64,000 nt of DNA from Altererythrobacter lutimaris (GTDB lineage: Bacteria; Pseudomonadota; Alphaproteobacteria; Sphingomonadales; Sphingomonadaceae): assembly GCF_013371495.1 (NCBI RefSeq), contig NZ_JABWTA010000001.1, positions 558,001 through 622,000 of the forward strand. The letters are read 5' to 3'. Position 1 is the first letter of the stretch; each line of letters opens with the position of its first letter. Shown piece by piece: positions 17,328 to 26,043 of this stretch. The translations under genes were made by a program, and so were the position numbers. The notes under the pieces are model-generated. The model did not search any database and had not been told where the DNA came from. It saw only the letters and a program-made list of their open reading frames with translations.

Positions 17328-17978
17328 ATGACACTCAAAGCAGACCTCTTCTTCAGCTTCCGTTCGCCCTATTCCTATCTCGCCATTGGACGTTATCGCG
17401 CGATGGCCGAGGAACATGACCTCGATATCAATCTGCGTACGGTTTGGCCCATCGCCATCCGCGATCCTGACATCCTGTTCACGGGCAATCCTGCGGCGCC
17501 GCGCTATATCTTCATGGATTCGTTCCGCGTGGCACAGTTTCTCAAAATTCCCTTCCGCTGGCCGAGACCTGATCCGGTCGTTCAGGACCTCACCACGCGC
17601 GAAATCGCGAAAGACCAGCCGCTGATCCACCGTGTCTGCCGATTGGGACAAGCCGCATCAAGGCGCGGGAAGGGGCTGACTTTTGCCGATGAAGTTTCTC
17701 GCCTGATCTTCTCTGGCGAAGTCGACGGCTGGGATGAAGGCGACCACTTGACCCATGCTGCAGCCCGCGCCGGGCTTGATCTGGCAGAACTGGATGCGGA
17801 AGCGATGAGCGATGCGGATGCTCTCGACGCCGAGATCGCTGAGAACCAAGCCGCATTGGAAGCTGCCGGCCATTGGGGCGTGCCAACGCTTGTCTTCGAA
17901 GGCGAGCCGTTCTTCGGACAAGACCGCGTTGCAATGGCCAAATGGCGGATGAAACAGAAAGGGCTGGTGACGCGGTGA
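17328..17978 (+). CDS. 2-hydroxychromene-2-carboxylate isomerase family (DsbA-like) protein
   Basis: A DsbA/GST-kappa-fold protein of 216 residues. FFSFRSPYSYLAIGRY at the N-terminus is the hallmark of the 2-hydroxychromene-2-carboxylate isomerase family, with Ser in place of the thioredoxin CxxC. The C-terminal WGVPTLVFEGEPFFGQDR is the conserved cis-Pro and second motif region. True members act in naphthalene degradation using glutathione, but many have other, unknown substrates. ATG at 17328 is chosen because an upstream alternative (17310) adds a poorly conserved hexapeptide. It overlaps the next hydrolase by GTGA, so they are coupled. Confidence 0.88.
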   Translation: MTLKADLFFSFRSPYSYLAIGRYRAMAEEHDLDINLRTVWPIAIRDPDILFTGNPAAPRYIFMDSFRVAQFLKIPFRWPRPDPVVQDLTTREIAKDQPLIHRVCRLGQAASRRGKGLTFADEVSRLIFSGEVDGWDEGDHLTHAAARAGLDLAELDAEAMSDADALDAEIAENQAALEAAGHWGVPTLVFEGEPFFGQDRVAMAKWRMKQKGLVTR

Positions 17979-18739
17979 ATGGAGTGACCACGAGCCATTT
18001 CGAATCTTTCGACGGTACTCAGCTTGCCATTCATCGCACGGGTGAGGGGCGTCCCGTCATCCTGCTCCATGGGCTGTTTTCCTCTGCTGAGATGAACTGG
18101 ATCAAATGGGGCCATGCGCAGCGGCTCGCAGATGCTAGGTTCGAAGCGATCATGCTCGATTTTCGCGTGCACGGCCAAAGCGAGGCACCAACCGATCCAA
18201 TGAGATATCCGCCGGACGTATTGGTGCGCGATGTGGCTGCTTTGGTCGATTATCTCGCGCTTGAAGACTATGATCTGGCAGGCTTCTCGCTTGGGGCGCG
18301 GACATCTCTCCACTGTGTTGCCAAAGGAGTGCTCGCGCCTGCGCGATTGGTAATCGCCGGAATGGGACTAGCAGGCGTTTCCGACTGGAACCGCCGTAGC
18401 GCCTTCTTCAGGCGCGTCATCGACGAGTTTGACACGATCAAGCCGGGCGATCCGGCCTACTACTCGCGCCAGTTCCTGAAGTCGCAGGGAGTCGATCGCG
18501 TGGCTGCGCGATTGCTGCTCGACAGTATGACAGACCTTGATCCTGCGGCTTTGGCGAATGTGACGATGCCCACGCTTGTCGTGTGCGGAGACGAGGACCA
18601 GGACAATGGCTCAGCGCGAGAACTTGTCGAGCATCTGCCCAACGCAGTCTATGTCGAAACGCCCGGCGCGCATCTGATCAGTGCAACGAAGCCTGAAATG
18701 GGAGAGGCAATCGTGAAATTCTTGAGCCAAGAGGCATGA
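17975..18739 (+). CDS. Alpha/beta hydrolase (serine nucleophile)
   Basis: 254 residues from GTG 17975, which overlaps the preceding stop. A longer upstream frame runs inside the isomerase gene and is unlikely. HGL oxyanion motif at residues 32-34, nucleophile S105 in GFSLGA, Asp in VVCGDEDQDNG, and His in GAHLIS near the C-terminus give a standard Ser-Asp-His esterase/lipase triad. The substrate is unknown. It overlaps the next membrane-protein gene by ATGA, giving a three-gene unit. Confidence 0.86.
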   Translation: MNGVTTSHFESFDGTQLAIHRTGEGRPVILLHGLFSSAEMNWIKWGHAQRLADARFEAIMLDFRVHGQSEAPTDPMRYPPDVLVRDVAALVDYLALEDYDLAGFSLGARTSLHCVAKGVLAPARLVIAGMGLAGVSDWNRRSAFFRRVIDEFDTIKPGDPAYYSRQFLKSQGVDRVAARLLLDSMTDLDPAALANVTMPTLVVCGDEDQDNGSARELVEHLPNAVYVETPGAHLISATKPEMGEAIVKFLSQEA

Positions 18740-19257
18740 TCAGCAAACGCAGTTTTCTCTATTGGTGGATTGGCGGTCTGATTGCATTTGCTATCACACT
18801 CTATCTGCATACGCCCTTGGTCGTGGAGGGTGTGCCGGGTGGTATCCTTGACCATCAGGCTGCACCCGATGCTGCGACTGTAGATGCCATTCAAGGCGCG
18901 TGGCGCGAGTATGGTGTTATGGATCAGGCACGCATAGCCATGATCTCCGATCTGATTTTCATCGGGATTTACGGGATCGGCTGTGTCCTTGGCGGACTAT
19001 ACTTTCGCAGGCTTTCCAGCGTATTTGTCCGTGCATTGGGCTGGGTCGCGCTCGCGGGAGGCGTGGCATTCCTCATTACCGATTATGGTGAGACGGTGTC
19101 ACAGCTCATCCAGCTGACGCAGGGTGCAGGCGATGACACGCTTGCAGGGATTGCCTCAGGGCTACGCCCGATCAAGATCGCGAGCTTCATCGCGGCGTTT
19201 GTTGCGATCCTTGCTGGCCTTATTGCCGCTCGCCTTACTCCAAGCATACGCAGCTAA
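18736..19257 (+). CDS. Four-helix membrane protein, unknown function
   Basis: 173 residues with four predicted transmembrane segments: about residues 8-28, 70-90 (LIFIGIYGIGCVLGGLYF), 98-118 (ALGWVALAGGVAFLI) and 145-168 (ASFIAAFVAILAGLIAARL). A periplasmic-type loop of about 35 residues follows the first helix. I do not recognise a named family. It is last in the isomerase-hydrolase-membrane protein unit and is followed by a hairpin terminator. Confidence 0.72.
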   Translation: MISKRSFLYWWIGGLIAFAITLYLHTPLVVEGVPGGILDHQAAPDAATVDAIQGAWREYGVMDQARIAMISDLIFIGIYGIGCVLGGLYFRRLSSVFVRALGWVALAGGVAFLITDYGETVSQLIQLTQGAGDDTLAGIASGLRPIKIASFIAAFVAILAGLIAARLTPSIRS

Positions 19258-19276
19258 ATCCTCCGTTCACACAGAA

Positions 19277-19310
19277 AAGCCCCCGCCACTCTGCTGAGCG
19301 ACGGGGGCTT
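19277..19310. terminator. Bidirectional terminator between convergent genes
   Basis: Stem AAGCCCCCG-c-CACTC / GAGCGACGGGGGCTT with a TGCT loop. On the minus strand it is followed by TTTTCTG, so it suits the leftward lipoprotein gene best, but its position also serves the rightward membrane-protein gene ending at 19257. Confidence 0.85.
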
Positions 19311-19359
19311 GCTTATCTGCTGCTTCGAGATGGGAGGGAGGGTGAAGCAGCTAAATTGG

Positions 19360-19923
19360 TTACTCAGCGCTGAAAGGCAGCGATGAGTGGTGGAGGTTGA
19401 TCACAACGTCACCAGCTTCGTTGCGCATGTAACCGAAGGTGTACTCAACCTTGGTTTCATTGCCGTCTGTGCCGGTGAAGTAGTAGTTGCCCATTGCAAG
19501 CGCACTGTCGCCGTCGGTGATCGTGCCTTCGTTTTCCCAACGCACGTTCGTGTATGGTGCGATTGCGAAGCCGCCATCTTCCGTGCCTTCGGTGCCGATG
19601 AAGTAGCTCAGAGCTTCTTCGAAGGTGCCACGGAACTGATCTTCAGCAGCCAGCGTCGGCTTGAAGAGAATGTCTGCGCCGTCTTCATAGGCGTAGAATG
19701 TGTTGATGTGGTCGGTCGCAGCAGCAGTGACGTCGCCGCCGTCAGTGTGGACCTTACCGATGTTCACAATGCCTTCGCCCCAGCCTTGCTGAGCTGCAGC
19801 AACTTCTTCAGCTGTGATCGGATTGCTGGTCGCAGCTTCTTCAGCAGTCGCCGTTGTGTCGCCGCAAGCAGCAAGCGCCAGCGCTGCAACACCGAGCGTA
19901 GGGATCATAACCAGTTTCTTCAT
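19360..19923 (-). CDS. Lipoprotein with NTF2/SnoaL-like domain
   Basis: 187 residues from ATG 19923, which has an excellent ribosome-binding site (GGAGGAG six bases upstream). The signal peptide ends in lipobox LAAC with Cys at residue 20. The mature part is a NTF2-like cone fold: an N-terminal helix with WGEGIVNIG, YAYEDGADILFKPTLA, then strands ending in VEYTFGYMRNEAGDVVINLHHSSLPF. The closing HHSSLP motif is shared with CaMKII-association-type NTF2 proteins. Family members have sometimes been labelled phosphoribosyl-AMP cyclohydrolase, which the sequence does not support. Likely a small-ligand-binding or enzymatic periplasmic protein. Confidence 0.78.
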   Translation of the reverse strand: MKKLVMIPTLGVAALALAACGDTTATAEEAATSNPITAEEVAAAQQGWGEGIVNIGKVHTDGGDVTAAATDHINTFYAYEDGADILFKPTLAAEDQFRGTFEEALSYFIGTEGTEDGGFAIAPYTNVRWENEGTITDGDSALAMGNYYFTGTDGNETKVEYTFGYMRNEAGDVVINLHHSSLPFSAE

Positions 19924-20232
19924 TTTATACTCCTCCGAGTTCGGCACACAGGCTCGAACCAAGTGAATTTGCCAATCGACTGATGTGAGGAAAGTTAGCG
20001 GGGAAATCCGCCGGCCACCCTGTTTTTCAGTCAGTGCGGTCCGACATCACGCGCTTTGCAGCGCGCCAGAGGGGCCCGGTCCCGCGATGTATTAATGTTA
20101 CATTGGGCAGGTGGTTCCAAGGGCTAAGAAAAAAATCATGACGAATTGAATTCTGGCAACCGGCAGGCGAAAGGCGTATGACTTCGGTTGGTGAAAGAGG
20201 CCTGGGACATTTCCCTAGAGAAAGAACTAATT
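19924..20232. other. Divergent intergenic region (NTF2-like lipoprotein / rimB)
   Basis: About 309 bases with no convincing gene. It holds the promoters of the leftward lipoprotein and the rightward rimB-rimK-ridA unit. The stretch 20085-20105 (TGTATTAATGTTACATTGGG) and 20127-20150 are AT-rich and promoter-like. GCGCGCTTTGCAGCGCGCC near 20049-20067 is a short hairpin. No operator could be assigned. Confidence 0.45.
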
Positions 20233-20697
20233 ATGAGCGCGACCGCTCGGGGACTTGCTGCGGTAGGCTGGCGCGAACTCGTGCTTCTCCCTGAGCTTTG
20301 CGGAACGCGCATTCCTGCGAAGATCGACACGGGTGCTCGCACTTCCAGCCTTCACGCAACGGGGATCGAGCGGTTCGAAAAAGAAGGCAAGCGCTGGGTC
20401 CGTTTCCTTCTCGATGTGGGTGAAGGGCGCTCCGAGCCGGTGATTTGCGAAGTTCCGCGCGCGGATCGACGCAAAATTACCAGTTCGAACGGAGAATCTC
20501 AGGAGCGGTTGGTCATTAAGACGGCATTGACGATCGGGACACAGAGTTTTCGTGCGGAATTCAGTCTTGCTGATCGATCTGACATGAAATTCCCGATTCT
20601 GATCGGCAGGACAGCCTTGCGAAGCCGTTTCCTGGTCGATTCAGGGCGATCCTATCTGCAGTCTGACGCTGAAGAGCGCCGCCGCTTGCTGGGCTAA
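20233..20697 (+). CDS. rimB: RimB-like retropepsin-fold protease
   Basis: 154 residues of the ATP-dependent zinc-protease/RimB family (PF05618), which has an aspartic retropepsin-like fold. The active-site motif [13 protein letters not shown] is intact near residues 30-42, and the closing ILIGRTALR is the second conserved element. In Pseudomonas the RimB product cleaves the polyglutamate tails that RimK adds to ribosomal protein bS6. The adjacent rimK supports that role. ATG at 20233 is preferred over upstream frames because AGAGAAAGAA precedes it and the upstream peptide is not family-like. The gene ends 13 bases before rimK. Confidence 0.85.
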   Translation: MSATARGLAAVGWRELVLLPELCGTRIPAKIDTGARTSSLHATGIERFEKEGKRWVRFLLDVGEGRSEPVICEVPRADRRKITSSNGESQERLVIKTALTIGTQSFRAEFSLADRSDMKFPILIGRTALRSRFLVDSGRSYLQSDAEERRRLLG

Positions 20698-20710
20698 AGG
20701 AACGAGAACG

Positions 20711-21616
20711 ATGAAAATTGCCATGCTTGCGCGTAATCCCAACCTCTATTCACATCAGAGACTCGTCGAAGCAGCTGAAACCCGTGGGCACACGCTCGAC
20801 ATACTCAATACCACACGTTGTAATGTGAATATCGCCAGCCATCGACCCACTGTGAGCTACAACGGCAAGACGCTTGAGAGGTACGACGCCGTGATACCGC
20901 GTATCGGTGCTTCCATAACCAATTACGGTCTCGCAGTGCTGCGACAGTTCGAAATGGGCGGCGTGTGGCCTCTCAACGAAAGCGTCGCGATTGGGCGCAG
21001 CCGCGACAAACTGAGGAGTATGCAAATCCTGGCGAAATACGGCCTGGGTTTGCCGCTCACCGCTTACACCAATGATCCCAAGCAAGCCGAAGAAATCATC
21101 AAGGCTGTCAACGGCCCGCCTGTTGTCATCAAACTGCTTGAGGGCACGCAAGGGATTGGCGTGGTGCTTGCTGAGACCATGTCGAGCGCAAAGTCAGTCA
21201 TCGAGGCTTTCCGCGGTGCCAATGTGAACATCCTGGTGCAGGAGTTCATCAAGGAGGCAGGCGGGACTGACATCCGTGCGTTGGTGGTTGGCGGCAAGGT
21301 TGTGGCGGCTATGAAGCGCACCGGCGCGGCCGATGATTTCCGCTCGAATCTACATCGCGGCGGCAGCGCTGAAGTGGTCAAGATCACGCCCGCGGAACGC
21401 TCGACGGCTGTCAGTGCAGCACGCCGCATGGGTCTCAACGTGTGCGGCGTGGACATGTTGCGCAGCAATCACGGTCCGGTAATCATGGAGGTCAACTCCT
21501 CGCCTGGTTTAGAAGGCATCGAAAAGGCCACCGGCAAGGATGTCGCGGGTCAGGTAATCGAATTTATCGAGAACAACGCCAAGGCCGGCAAGACGAAGAC
21601 AAAGGGGAAGGGGTGA
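20711..21616 (+). CDS. rimK: RimK-type bS6 L-glutamate ligase
   Basis: ATP-grasp ligase adding glutamates to the C-terminus of ribosomal protein bS6, altering translation. 301 residues. [22 protein letters not shown] is the characteristic start, [19 protein letters not shown] follows, and the ATP-grasp elements [41 protein letters not shown] and [14 protein letters not shown] are all present. Good ribosome-binding site (GGAACGAGA). It is coupled to rimB upstream and ridA downstream. No rimA (YbjN-like) gene was found in the cluster. Its target gene rpsF lies only about 3 kb away at 24.5 kb. Confidence 0.95.
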   Translation: MKIAMLARNPNLYSHQRLVEAAETRGHTLDILNTTRCNVNIASHRPTVSYNGKTLERYDAVIPRIGASITNYGLAVLRQFEMGGVWPLNESVAIGRSRDKLRSMQILAKYGLGLPLTAYTNDPKQAEEIIKAVNGPPVVIKLLEGTQGIGVVLAETMSSAKSVIEAFRGANVNILVQEFIKEAGGTDIRALVVGGKVVAAMKRTGAADDFRSNLHRGGSAEVVKITPAERSTAVSAARRMGLNVCGVDMLRSNHGPVIMEVNSSPGLEGIEKATGKDVAGQVIEFIENNAKAGKTKTKGKG

Positions 21617-21620
21617 ACTA

Positions 21621-22016
21621 ATGGAGACGAAAACACACAATCCGACGCCGTGGCTGCAAGGCTTCGGCCTCAACCACGCAGTCGAAGTGACCGGAGCGAC
21701 CCGGACAGTCTATTTCGCAGGACAGACTGCATCGGACGCTGAAGGACACCCGATGCATCCGGGCGACATTGTGGCGCAGTACAAGCTGGCCTGGCAGAAC
21801 CTTGTCGATGCGCTCGCTTCAGCGGGGATGACGCCGGAGAATATTGTTCGGCTTAACTTCTACACCACGGATGTTGATGCGTTTATGGCTTCCGCTGAGC
21901 AAACCATGCCCGTTCACGGTGAAGCTGGCGCGCAGGTTGCCGCGACATTGCTCGGCGTCCAGCGCCTCTATGACCCGGAAATCATGATAGAAATCGAAGC
22001 AATTGCCGTCGCGTGA
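21621..22016 (+). CDS. RidA/YjgF family protein
   Basis: 131 residues of the Rid family, trimeric enamine/imine deaminases that protect PLP enzymes from 2-aminoacrylate. TRTVYFAGQTASDAEG and the C-terminal AATLLGVQRLYDPEIMIEIEAIAVA resemble the family. The canonical catalytic Arg context (C-x-R-x) is replaced near the C-terminus (GVQRLYDPEIMIEIE keeps the E). It may belong to a non-archetypal Rid subgroup. It starts five bases after rimK with AAGGGG just upstream, so is probably in the same operon. Convergent with amn, six bases apart. Confidence 0.85.
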   Translation: METKTHNPTPWLQGFGLNHAVEVTGATRTVYFAGQTASDAEGHPMHPGDIVAQYKLAWQNLVDALASAGMTPENIVRLNFYTTDVDAFMASAEQTMPVHGEAGAQVAATLLGVQRLYDPEIMIEIEAIAVA

Positions 22017-22022
22017 TCGAAC

Positions 22023-23468
22023 TCACCTGAACGGTGGTTCGTTGAATGCGCGTAGCTTGCGTGAATGCAGCCGGTCGCCTTCATCACGCAGGCGATTGCA
22101 GGCTTCGAGCCCGATCTGAAGGTGTGCCGCGATCGCTTCTTCGTAGAACTTGTTCGCCTGGCCTGGCAGCTTGATCTCGCCGTGGAGCGGTTTGTCGCTC
22201 ACACACAGAAGCGTTCCGTATGGCACGCGGAACCGATAGCCCTGCGCGGCGATCGTTGCGCTTTCCATTTCGACAGCGATTGCCCGGCTTTGTGAGAAAC
22301 GCTTGGCTGAGCTCGAATAGTGCAGCTCCCAATTGCGATCATCAGTAGTCACGACTGTGCCAGTACGCATGCGCTGCTTGATGTTTGCGCCTTGAACCCC
22401 GGATACCTGTTCAGCGGCGGCAGCGAGTGCCTGCTGCACTTCTGCAATAGGAGGGATCGGGATTTCTGGCGGCAGCACATTGTCCAAAACGTGATCGTCG
22501 CGCAGATAAGCGTGAGCGAGCACGAAATCGCCAATCTTCTGGCTTGAGCGAACGCCGCCACAGTGGCCGATCATCATCCATGCATGTGGGCGCAGAACGG
22601 CCAAGTGATCACATATAGTCTTCGCGTTGGACGGACCAACACCAATATTGACCAACGTGATACCTTTCCCGTCTTCGCGGATGAGGTGGTAGGCCGGCAT
22701 TTGGTGCCTGCGCCATGCCGTATCGTTCAATTGCTCTTGCGCGTTGTCGATACATTCATTGATCTGCAGTCCGCCGGCACCGGTCAAGCCAACATATCCA
22801 TTGCCGCCCTTGGCGCAGATCTGCTGTGCGCCCCAATTGACGAACTCATCCACATAGCGATGATAGTTCGTGAAAAGGATGAAGTCCTGGAAGTCTTCGA
22901 CGCGGGTACCGGTGTAATGCGCAAGCCGTGCGAGCGAATAGTCTGTGCGTAAGCCATCGAACAGCGAGAGAGGCATCGCTTGCCCTTCGAGATACTCGAT
23001 CCCGTCTGCCAGTTCATCGCCGATCAGCGAGAGGTCAGTCGATGGGAAATGCTTTGCAATATCTTGCGGCGCGATGCCGACCATTGCTGCACCGGCTTCG
23101 CCATCGAGCACATAGGGGAAGGGGATTTCCTGCCGCGATTTGCTGACTTCCAGCTCCACTTCATATTCATCTTCGATCAGCGCAAGCTGCTCGGTAAGAA
23201 AGCGGGCGTAGAGGTCGGGCCGCGTGATAGTTGTGGTAAATGTACCCGGAACCTCCAGCCGGCCAAACGCGCGGCTACGGTCCTTGATATCGCTCTTCCC
23301 TGAATAATGCAGCTTCAGTTCGGGATAGGCATAGCTGCCATCCTCACGCTTGCGTTGCGGCGGGACTGTCCCGTCGCGTCCGAATGCGATTACGTCTTCA
23401 CGCAAAGTGGTGACGGCCTCGTCATAGACCTGCTGCAGTTGTTCAAGAATTTGCGAAATTGGGGTCAT
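22023..23468 (-). CDS. amn: AMP nucleosidase
   Basis: Hydrolyses AMP to adenine and ribose-5-phosphate. 481 residues, matching the family length. An N-terminal AMP-nucleosidase domain (about 1-170) precedes a phosphorylase-superfamily catalytic domain, where LVNIGVGPSNAKTICDHLAVLRPHAWMMIGHCGG and AVEMESATIAAQGYRF are diagnostic. The MESAT segment binds the ribose. It ends six bases from ridA, converging. Confidence 0.95.
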   Translation of the reverse strand: MTPISQILEQLQQVYDEAVTTLREDVIAFGRDGTVPPQRKREDGSYAYPELKLHYSGKSDIKDRSRAFGRLEVPGTFTTTITRPDLYARFLTEQLALIEDEYEVELEVSKSRQEIPFPYVLDGEAGAAMVGIAPQDIAKHFPSTDLSLIGDELADGIEYLEGQAMPLSLFDGLRTDYSLARLAHYTGTRVEDFQDFILFTNYHRYVDEFVNWGAQQICAKGGNGYVGLTGAGGLQINECIDNAQEQLNDTAWRRHQMPAYHLIREDGKGITLVNIGVGPSNAKTICDHLAVLRPHAWMMIGHCGGVRSSQKIGDFVLAHAYLRDDHVLDNVLPPEIPIPPIAEVQQALAAAAEQVSGVQGANIKQRMRTGTVVTTDDRNWELHYSSSAKRFSQSRAIAVEMESATIAAQGYRFRVPYGTLLCVSDKPLHGEIKLPGQANKFYEEAIAAHLQIGLEACNRLRDEGDRLHSRKLRAFNEPPFR

Positions 23469-23533
23469 ATATCATCCCTATTGTTGTTTTACGGTTCGGG
23501 GACGAGGCGGTTTAGCACACAGGCTCGTCTTAC

Positions 23534-23568
23534 AAAAAGGGCGCGACCATCACAGCCGCGCCCCTTTT
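23534..23568 (-). terminator. Terminator downstream of rplI
   Basis: Stem AAAAAGGGCGCG(ACC) / (GC)CGCGCCCCTTTT with an ATCACA loop. On the minus strand it lies about 26 bases after the rplI stop and ends in a TTTTT run, ending the rpsF-rpsR-rplI transcript. Confidence 0.88.
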
Positions 23569-23593
23569 GATTGGTAAAGTGAGAGAAAGCCGA

Positions 23594-24265
23594 TCAGGCT
23601 TCGTCTTCCTTTGTTTCTTCAGCAGGCGCTTCTTCAGCTTCAGCTGCAGCTTCGATATTTTCAACCGCTGCGTCTTCGAGCATTTCTGTCGGGATTTCAC
23701 CCGGCTCAAGACCTGCATTGTCGATACGCGTATCGGCAGCAGCCTGCTCGATTTCTTTCTGCTCTTCTTCGAACAGCTGAGCAAGAACATCGACACCCTG
23801 GCTCTGAAGCTCGGCTTCGTCGTCAGAACGAGCCACGTTAGCCTTTACTGTCACATGCACTTCAGGGTGCAGCGCAACGGTTACATCGTGCATACCGATC
23901 GTCTTGATCGGAGCGCCCATGATTACCTGCTTCTTGTCGATCTCGTGGCCTTGCTTGGTCAAGCCAGCGACCATGTCGCGGACGTTGACAGAACCGTAGA
24001 GCTGGCCAGCGTTCGAAGATGCACGGATCAGAACGACTTCTGCACCGGCAATCTTTTCGCCCTGCTTCTCAGCAACGCCACGCTTTTCAGCGTTTTCTTT
24101 TTCAAGACGCTCGCGGTTTGCTTCGAAAACCTTCTTGTTGGCTTCGTTCGCGCGAAGAGCTTTCTTCTGCGGCAACAGGAAGTTGCGCGCATAGCCGTCC
24201 TTCACAGTGACAACGTCACCGATAGTGCCGAGCTTTTCGATACGCTCAAGGAGAATGATATCCAT
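23594..24265 (-). CDS. rplI: 50S ribosomal protein bL9 with acidic C-terminal extension
   Basis: bL9 bridges adjacent ribosomes through an extended helix. Residues 1-150 match the family: [32 protein letters not shown] and the C-terminal domain with SVNVRDMV and [19 protein letters not shown]. The protein continues to 223 residues against the usual 148-150. The extra 70 or so residues are acidic and Ala-rich, ending [17 protein letters not shown]. This resembles the tail on bS16 at 8.4-9.0 kb. Last gene of the rpsF-rpsR-rplI operon, 13 bases after rpsR. Confidence 0.96.
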   Translation of the reverse strand: MDIILLERIEKLGTIGDVVTVKDGYARNFLLPQKKALRANEANKKVFEANRERLEKENAEKRGVAEKQGEKIAGAEVVLIRASSNAGQLYGSVNVRDMVAGLTKQGHEIDKKQVIMGAPIKTIGMHDVTVALHPEVHVTVKANVARSDDEAELQSQGVDVLAQLFEEEQKEIEQAAADTRIDNAGLEPGEIPTEMLEDAAVENIEAAAEAEEAPAEETKEDEA

Positions 24266-24278
24266 CTGTCTTCTCCCC

Positions 24279-24503
24279 TTACTTCACAATGTACGGCAGC
24301 AAGCCGATGTGGCGCGCGCGCTTGATCGCTTTAGCGAGTTCACGCTGCTTCTTCGCGCTTACGGCGGTGATGCGGGACGGAACGATCTTGCCACGCTCGG
24401 ACATGAAGCCCTGCAGCAGACGAACGTCTTTATAATCGATCTGCGGTGCGTTCTTGCCAGCGAAAGGGCAAGACTTGCGGCGGCGGAAAAAAGGACGTGC
24501 CAT
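24279..24503 (-). CDS. rpsR: 30S ribosomal protein bS18
   Basis: Pairs with bS6 on the platform of the 30S subunit. 74 residues with [10 protein letters not shown] at the start, [50 protein letters not shown] thereafter, all standard. It overlaps the rpsF stop by one base (TAATG), implying translational coupling that would match bS6:bS18 stoichiometry. Confidence 0.97.
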   Translation of the reverse strand: MARPFFRRRKSCPFAGKNAPQIDYKDVRLLQGFMSERGKIVPSRITAVSAKKQRELAKAIKRARHIGLLPYIVK

Positions 24504-24868
24504 TAGTCGCGCTCCTCACGGTCAGAGCGACGCTTACGGTCGCGTTCGTTCTTGCGCATCATGACAGACGGACCGTCTTCGTGCTCGTCCACACGGATGG
24601 TCATGTAACGAATGACGTCTTCGTTGATGCGGGTCTGACGCTCCAGCTCTTCAACAACCGTGCCAGGGGCATCGATGTTGAGCAGCACGAAATGTGCCTT
24701 GCGGTTGCGGTCAATCTTGTAGGCGAGGGATTTAAGGCCCCAGGTCTCAGTCTTAGTGACCTTGCCTTCGTTCTTCTCGACGATTTCGGTCGCCGAAGCC
24801 GCCAGCGCGTCCACTTGGGCCTGCGAGAGGTCCTGGCGCGCGAGGAAGATATGCTCGTAGAGAGCCAT
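24503..24868 (-). CDS. rpsF: 30S ribosomal protein bS6
   Basis: Platform protein of the 30S subunit, here 121 residues from ATG 24868 (AAAGGAAGCAAG precedes it; an upstream in-frame codon at 24883 is less likely). [42 protein letters not shown] and [12 protein letters not shown] are typical. The C-terminal tail [19 protein letters not shown] is basic/acidic and ends in EERD, a plausible RimK substrate end, consistent with rimK 3 kb away. Confidence 0.97.
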   Translation of the reverse strand: MALYEHIFLARQDLSQAQVDALAASATEIVEKNEGKVTKTETWGLKSLAYKIDRNRKAHFVLLNIDAPGTVVEELERQTRINEDVIRYMTIRVDEHEDGPSVMMRKNERDRKRRSDREERD

Positions 24869-24884
24869 CTTGCTTCCTTTCACT

Positions 24885-24960
24885 GTTCATGCCGATCGCT
24901 GGCTGATCCGCCCGTATGGCGGGGCCCCTCCGGCTTTCTTCACTCCCCCCTGACAGCGGT
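24885..24960 (-). promoter_or_regulatory. Structured rpsF leader, possible bS6:bS18 autoregulatory site
   Basis: On the minus strand, upstream of rpsF, a GC-rich segment contains the hairpin CCGCC-ATACG-GGCGG preceded by GCCGGAGGGGCC. In many bacteria an rpsF leader bearing an exposed CCG next to a hairpin binds the bS6:bS18 heterodimer to repress the operon. Position and CCG content fit, but I cannot confirm the fold. Confidence 0.3.
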
Positions 24961-25088
24961 TCTGTCGCAAGGGATGCGCGCACATAACGTTTTTGCGCAA
25001 GAATGCAAGCGGCAAACGGGCTTGCGAGGTCCCTTAGAGAACGGCATGTGACAGGGCAGGAGTTCCAATCAGGGAAGGGGAGCCATCC

Positions 25089-26042
25089 GTGCCATCAGGT
25101 TTAGTCGCGCTGCTGGATGACGTGTCGATCATCGCCAGAACTGCAGCCGCTTCGATAGATGATATCAGCTTGGCTGCAAGCAAAGCCGGGACCAAAGCGG
25201 CGGGTGTGGTGGTCGATGATGCTGCAGTCACTCCCTCATATGTTACCGGCCTTTCGCCTGCCCGAGAGCTTCCGATCATTTGGAAGATCACAAAGGGCAG
25301 CCTTAAGAACAAGCTGTTATTCTTGCTACCAGGCGCACTGGCGCTCAGCGTTTTCCTGCCTCAGGCGATTATCTTCCTGCTGATGCTGGGTGGTGCCTTC
25401 CTCTGCTATGAAGGCGCGGAAAAAGTGATGGAGAAACTCGGCGGGGCCAAACATGGCAAGACGGTTGAGGATGAAATCGTCGATCCGGCCAAGTTTGAAG
25501 AACAGCGCGTTAATGGCGCGATCCGCACTGACTTGATCTTGTCGGCAGAAATCATGGCGATCTCGCTCAATGAAATCGCGACTATCACAGACGTTTTCTG
25601 GGTCAGGGCAGCTGCGCTCGCTTTAGTTGGCATTGTCATTACCGTAGTAGTTTACGGCGCGGTCGCTCTGATCGTGAAAATGGATGATGTGGGCTTGAAA
25701 CTGGTCGAGCGCAAAAGCGGGTTCGGGCTGACTTTCGGGTATTTCCTGCTTCAGTCGATGCCGAGATTGCTCACTATCCTATCCGTGGTCGGGACTGTTG
25801 CCATGCTTTGGGTTGGCGGCGGCATCATCGTCCATGGCACGCACGAACTTGGCTTCAACCTGTTCTACGATCTTGCGCACGGCGCCGAGTACGCAATGGC
25901 GGGAGTTGCAGGTGCATTGTCAGGCTTGGCTGGTTGGGCTGCCTATGCAGCAGTGTCAGCCATCATCGGGCTCATATTGGGCGTGATTATCGCGCTATTC
26001 CTGCACAAGGTACTGAAGTTCGGCCACGCAGAAGCACACTGA
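25089..26042 (+). CDS. DUF808 family inner-membrane protein
   Basis: 317 residues of the DUF808 (YedI-like) family, polytopic membrane proteins of unknown function. The start VPSGLVALLDDVSIIARTAAASIDD is characteristic, as is the following DDAAVTPSYVTGL segment, and DPAKFEEQRVNGAIRTDLILSAEIMAI. About six hydrophobic segments lie at residues 75-110, 165-200, 220-245 and 270-310. GTG start with AAGGGGAG seven bases upstream. It ends one base before the next gene's ATG. Confidence 0.9.
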   Translation: MPSGLVALLDDVSIIARTAAASIDDISLAASKAGTKAAGVVVDDAAVTPSYVTGLSPARELPIIWKITKGSLKNKLLFLLPGALALSVFLPQAIIFLLMLGGAFLCYEGAEKVMEKLGGAKHGKTVEDEIVDPAKFEEQRVNGAIRTDLILSAEIMAISLNEIATITDVFWVRAAALALVGIVITVVVYGAVALIVKMDDVGLKLVERKSGFGLTFGYFLLQSMPRLLTILSVVGTVAMLWVGGGIIVHGTHELGFNLFYDLAHGAEYAMAGVAGALSGLAGWAAYAAVSAIIGLILGVIIALFLHKVLKFGHAEAH

Positions 26043-26043
26043 G

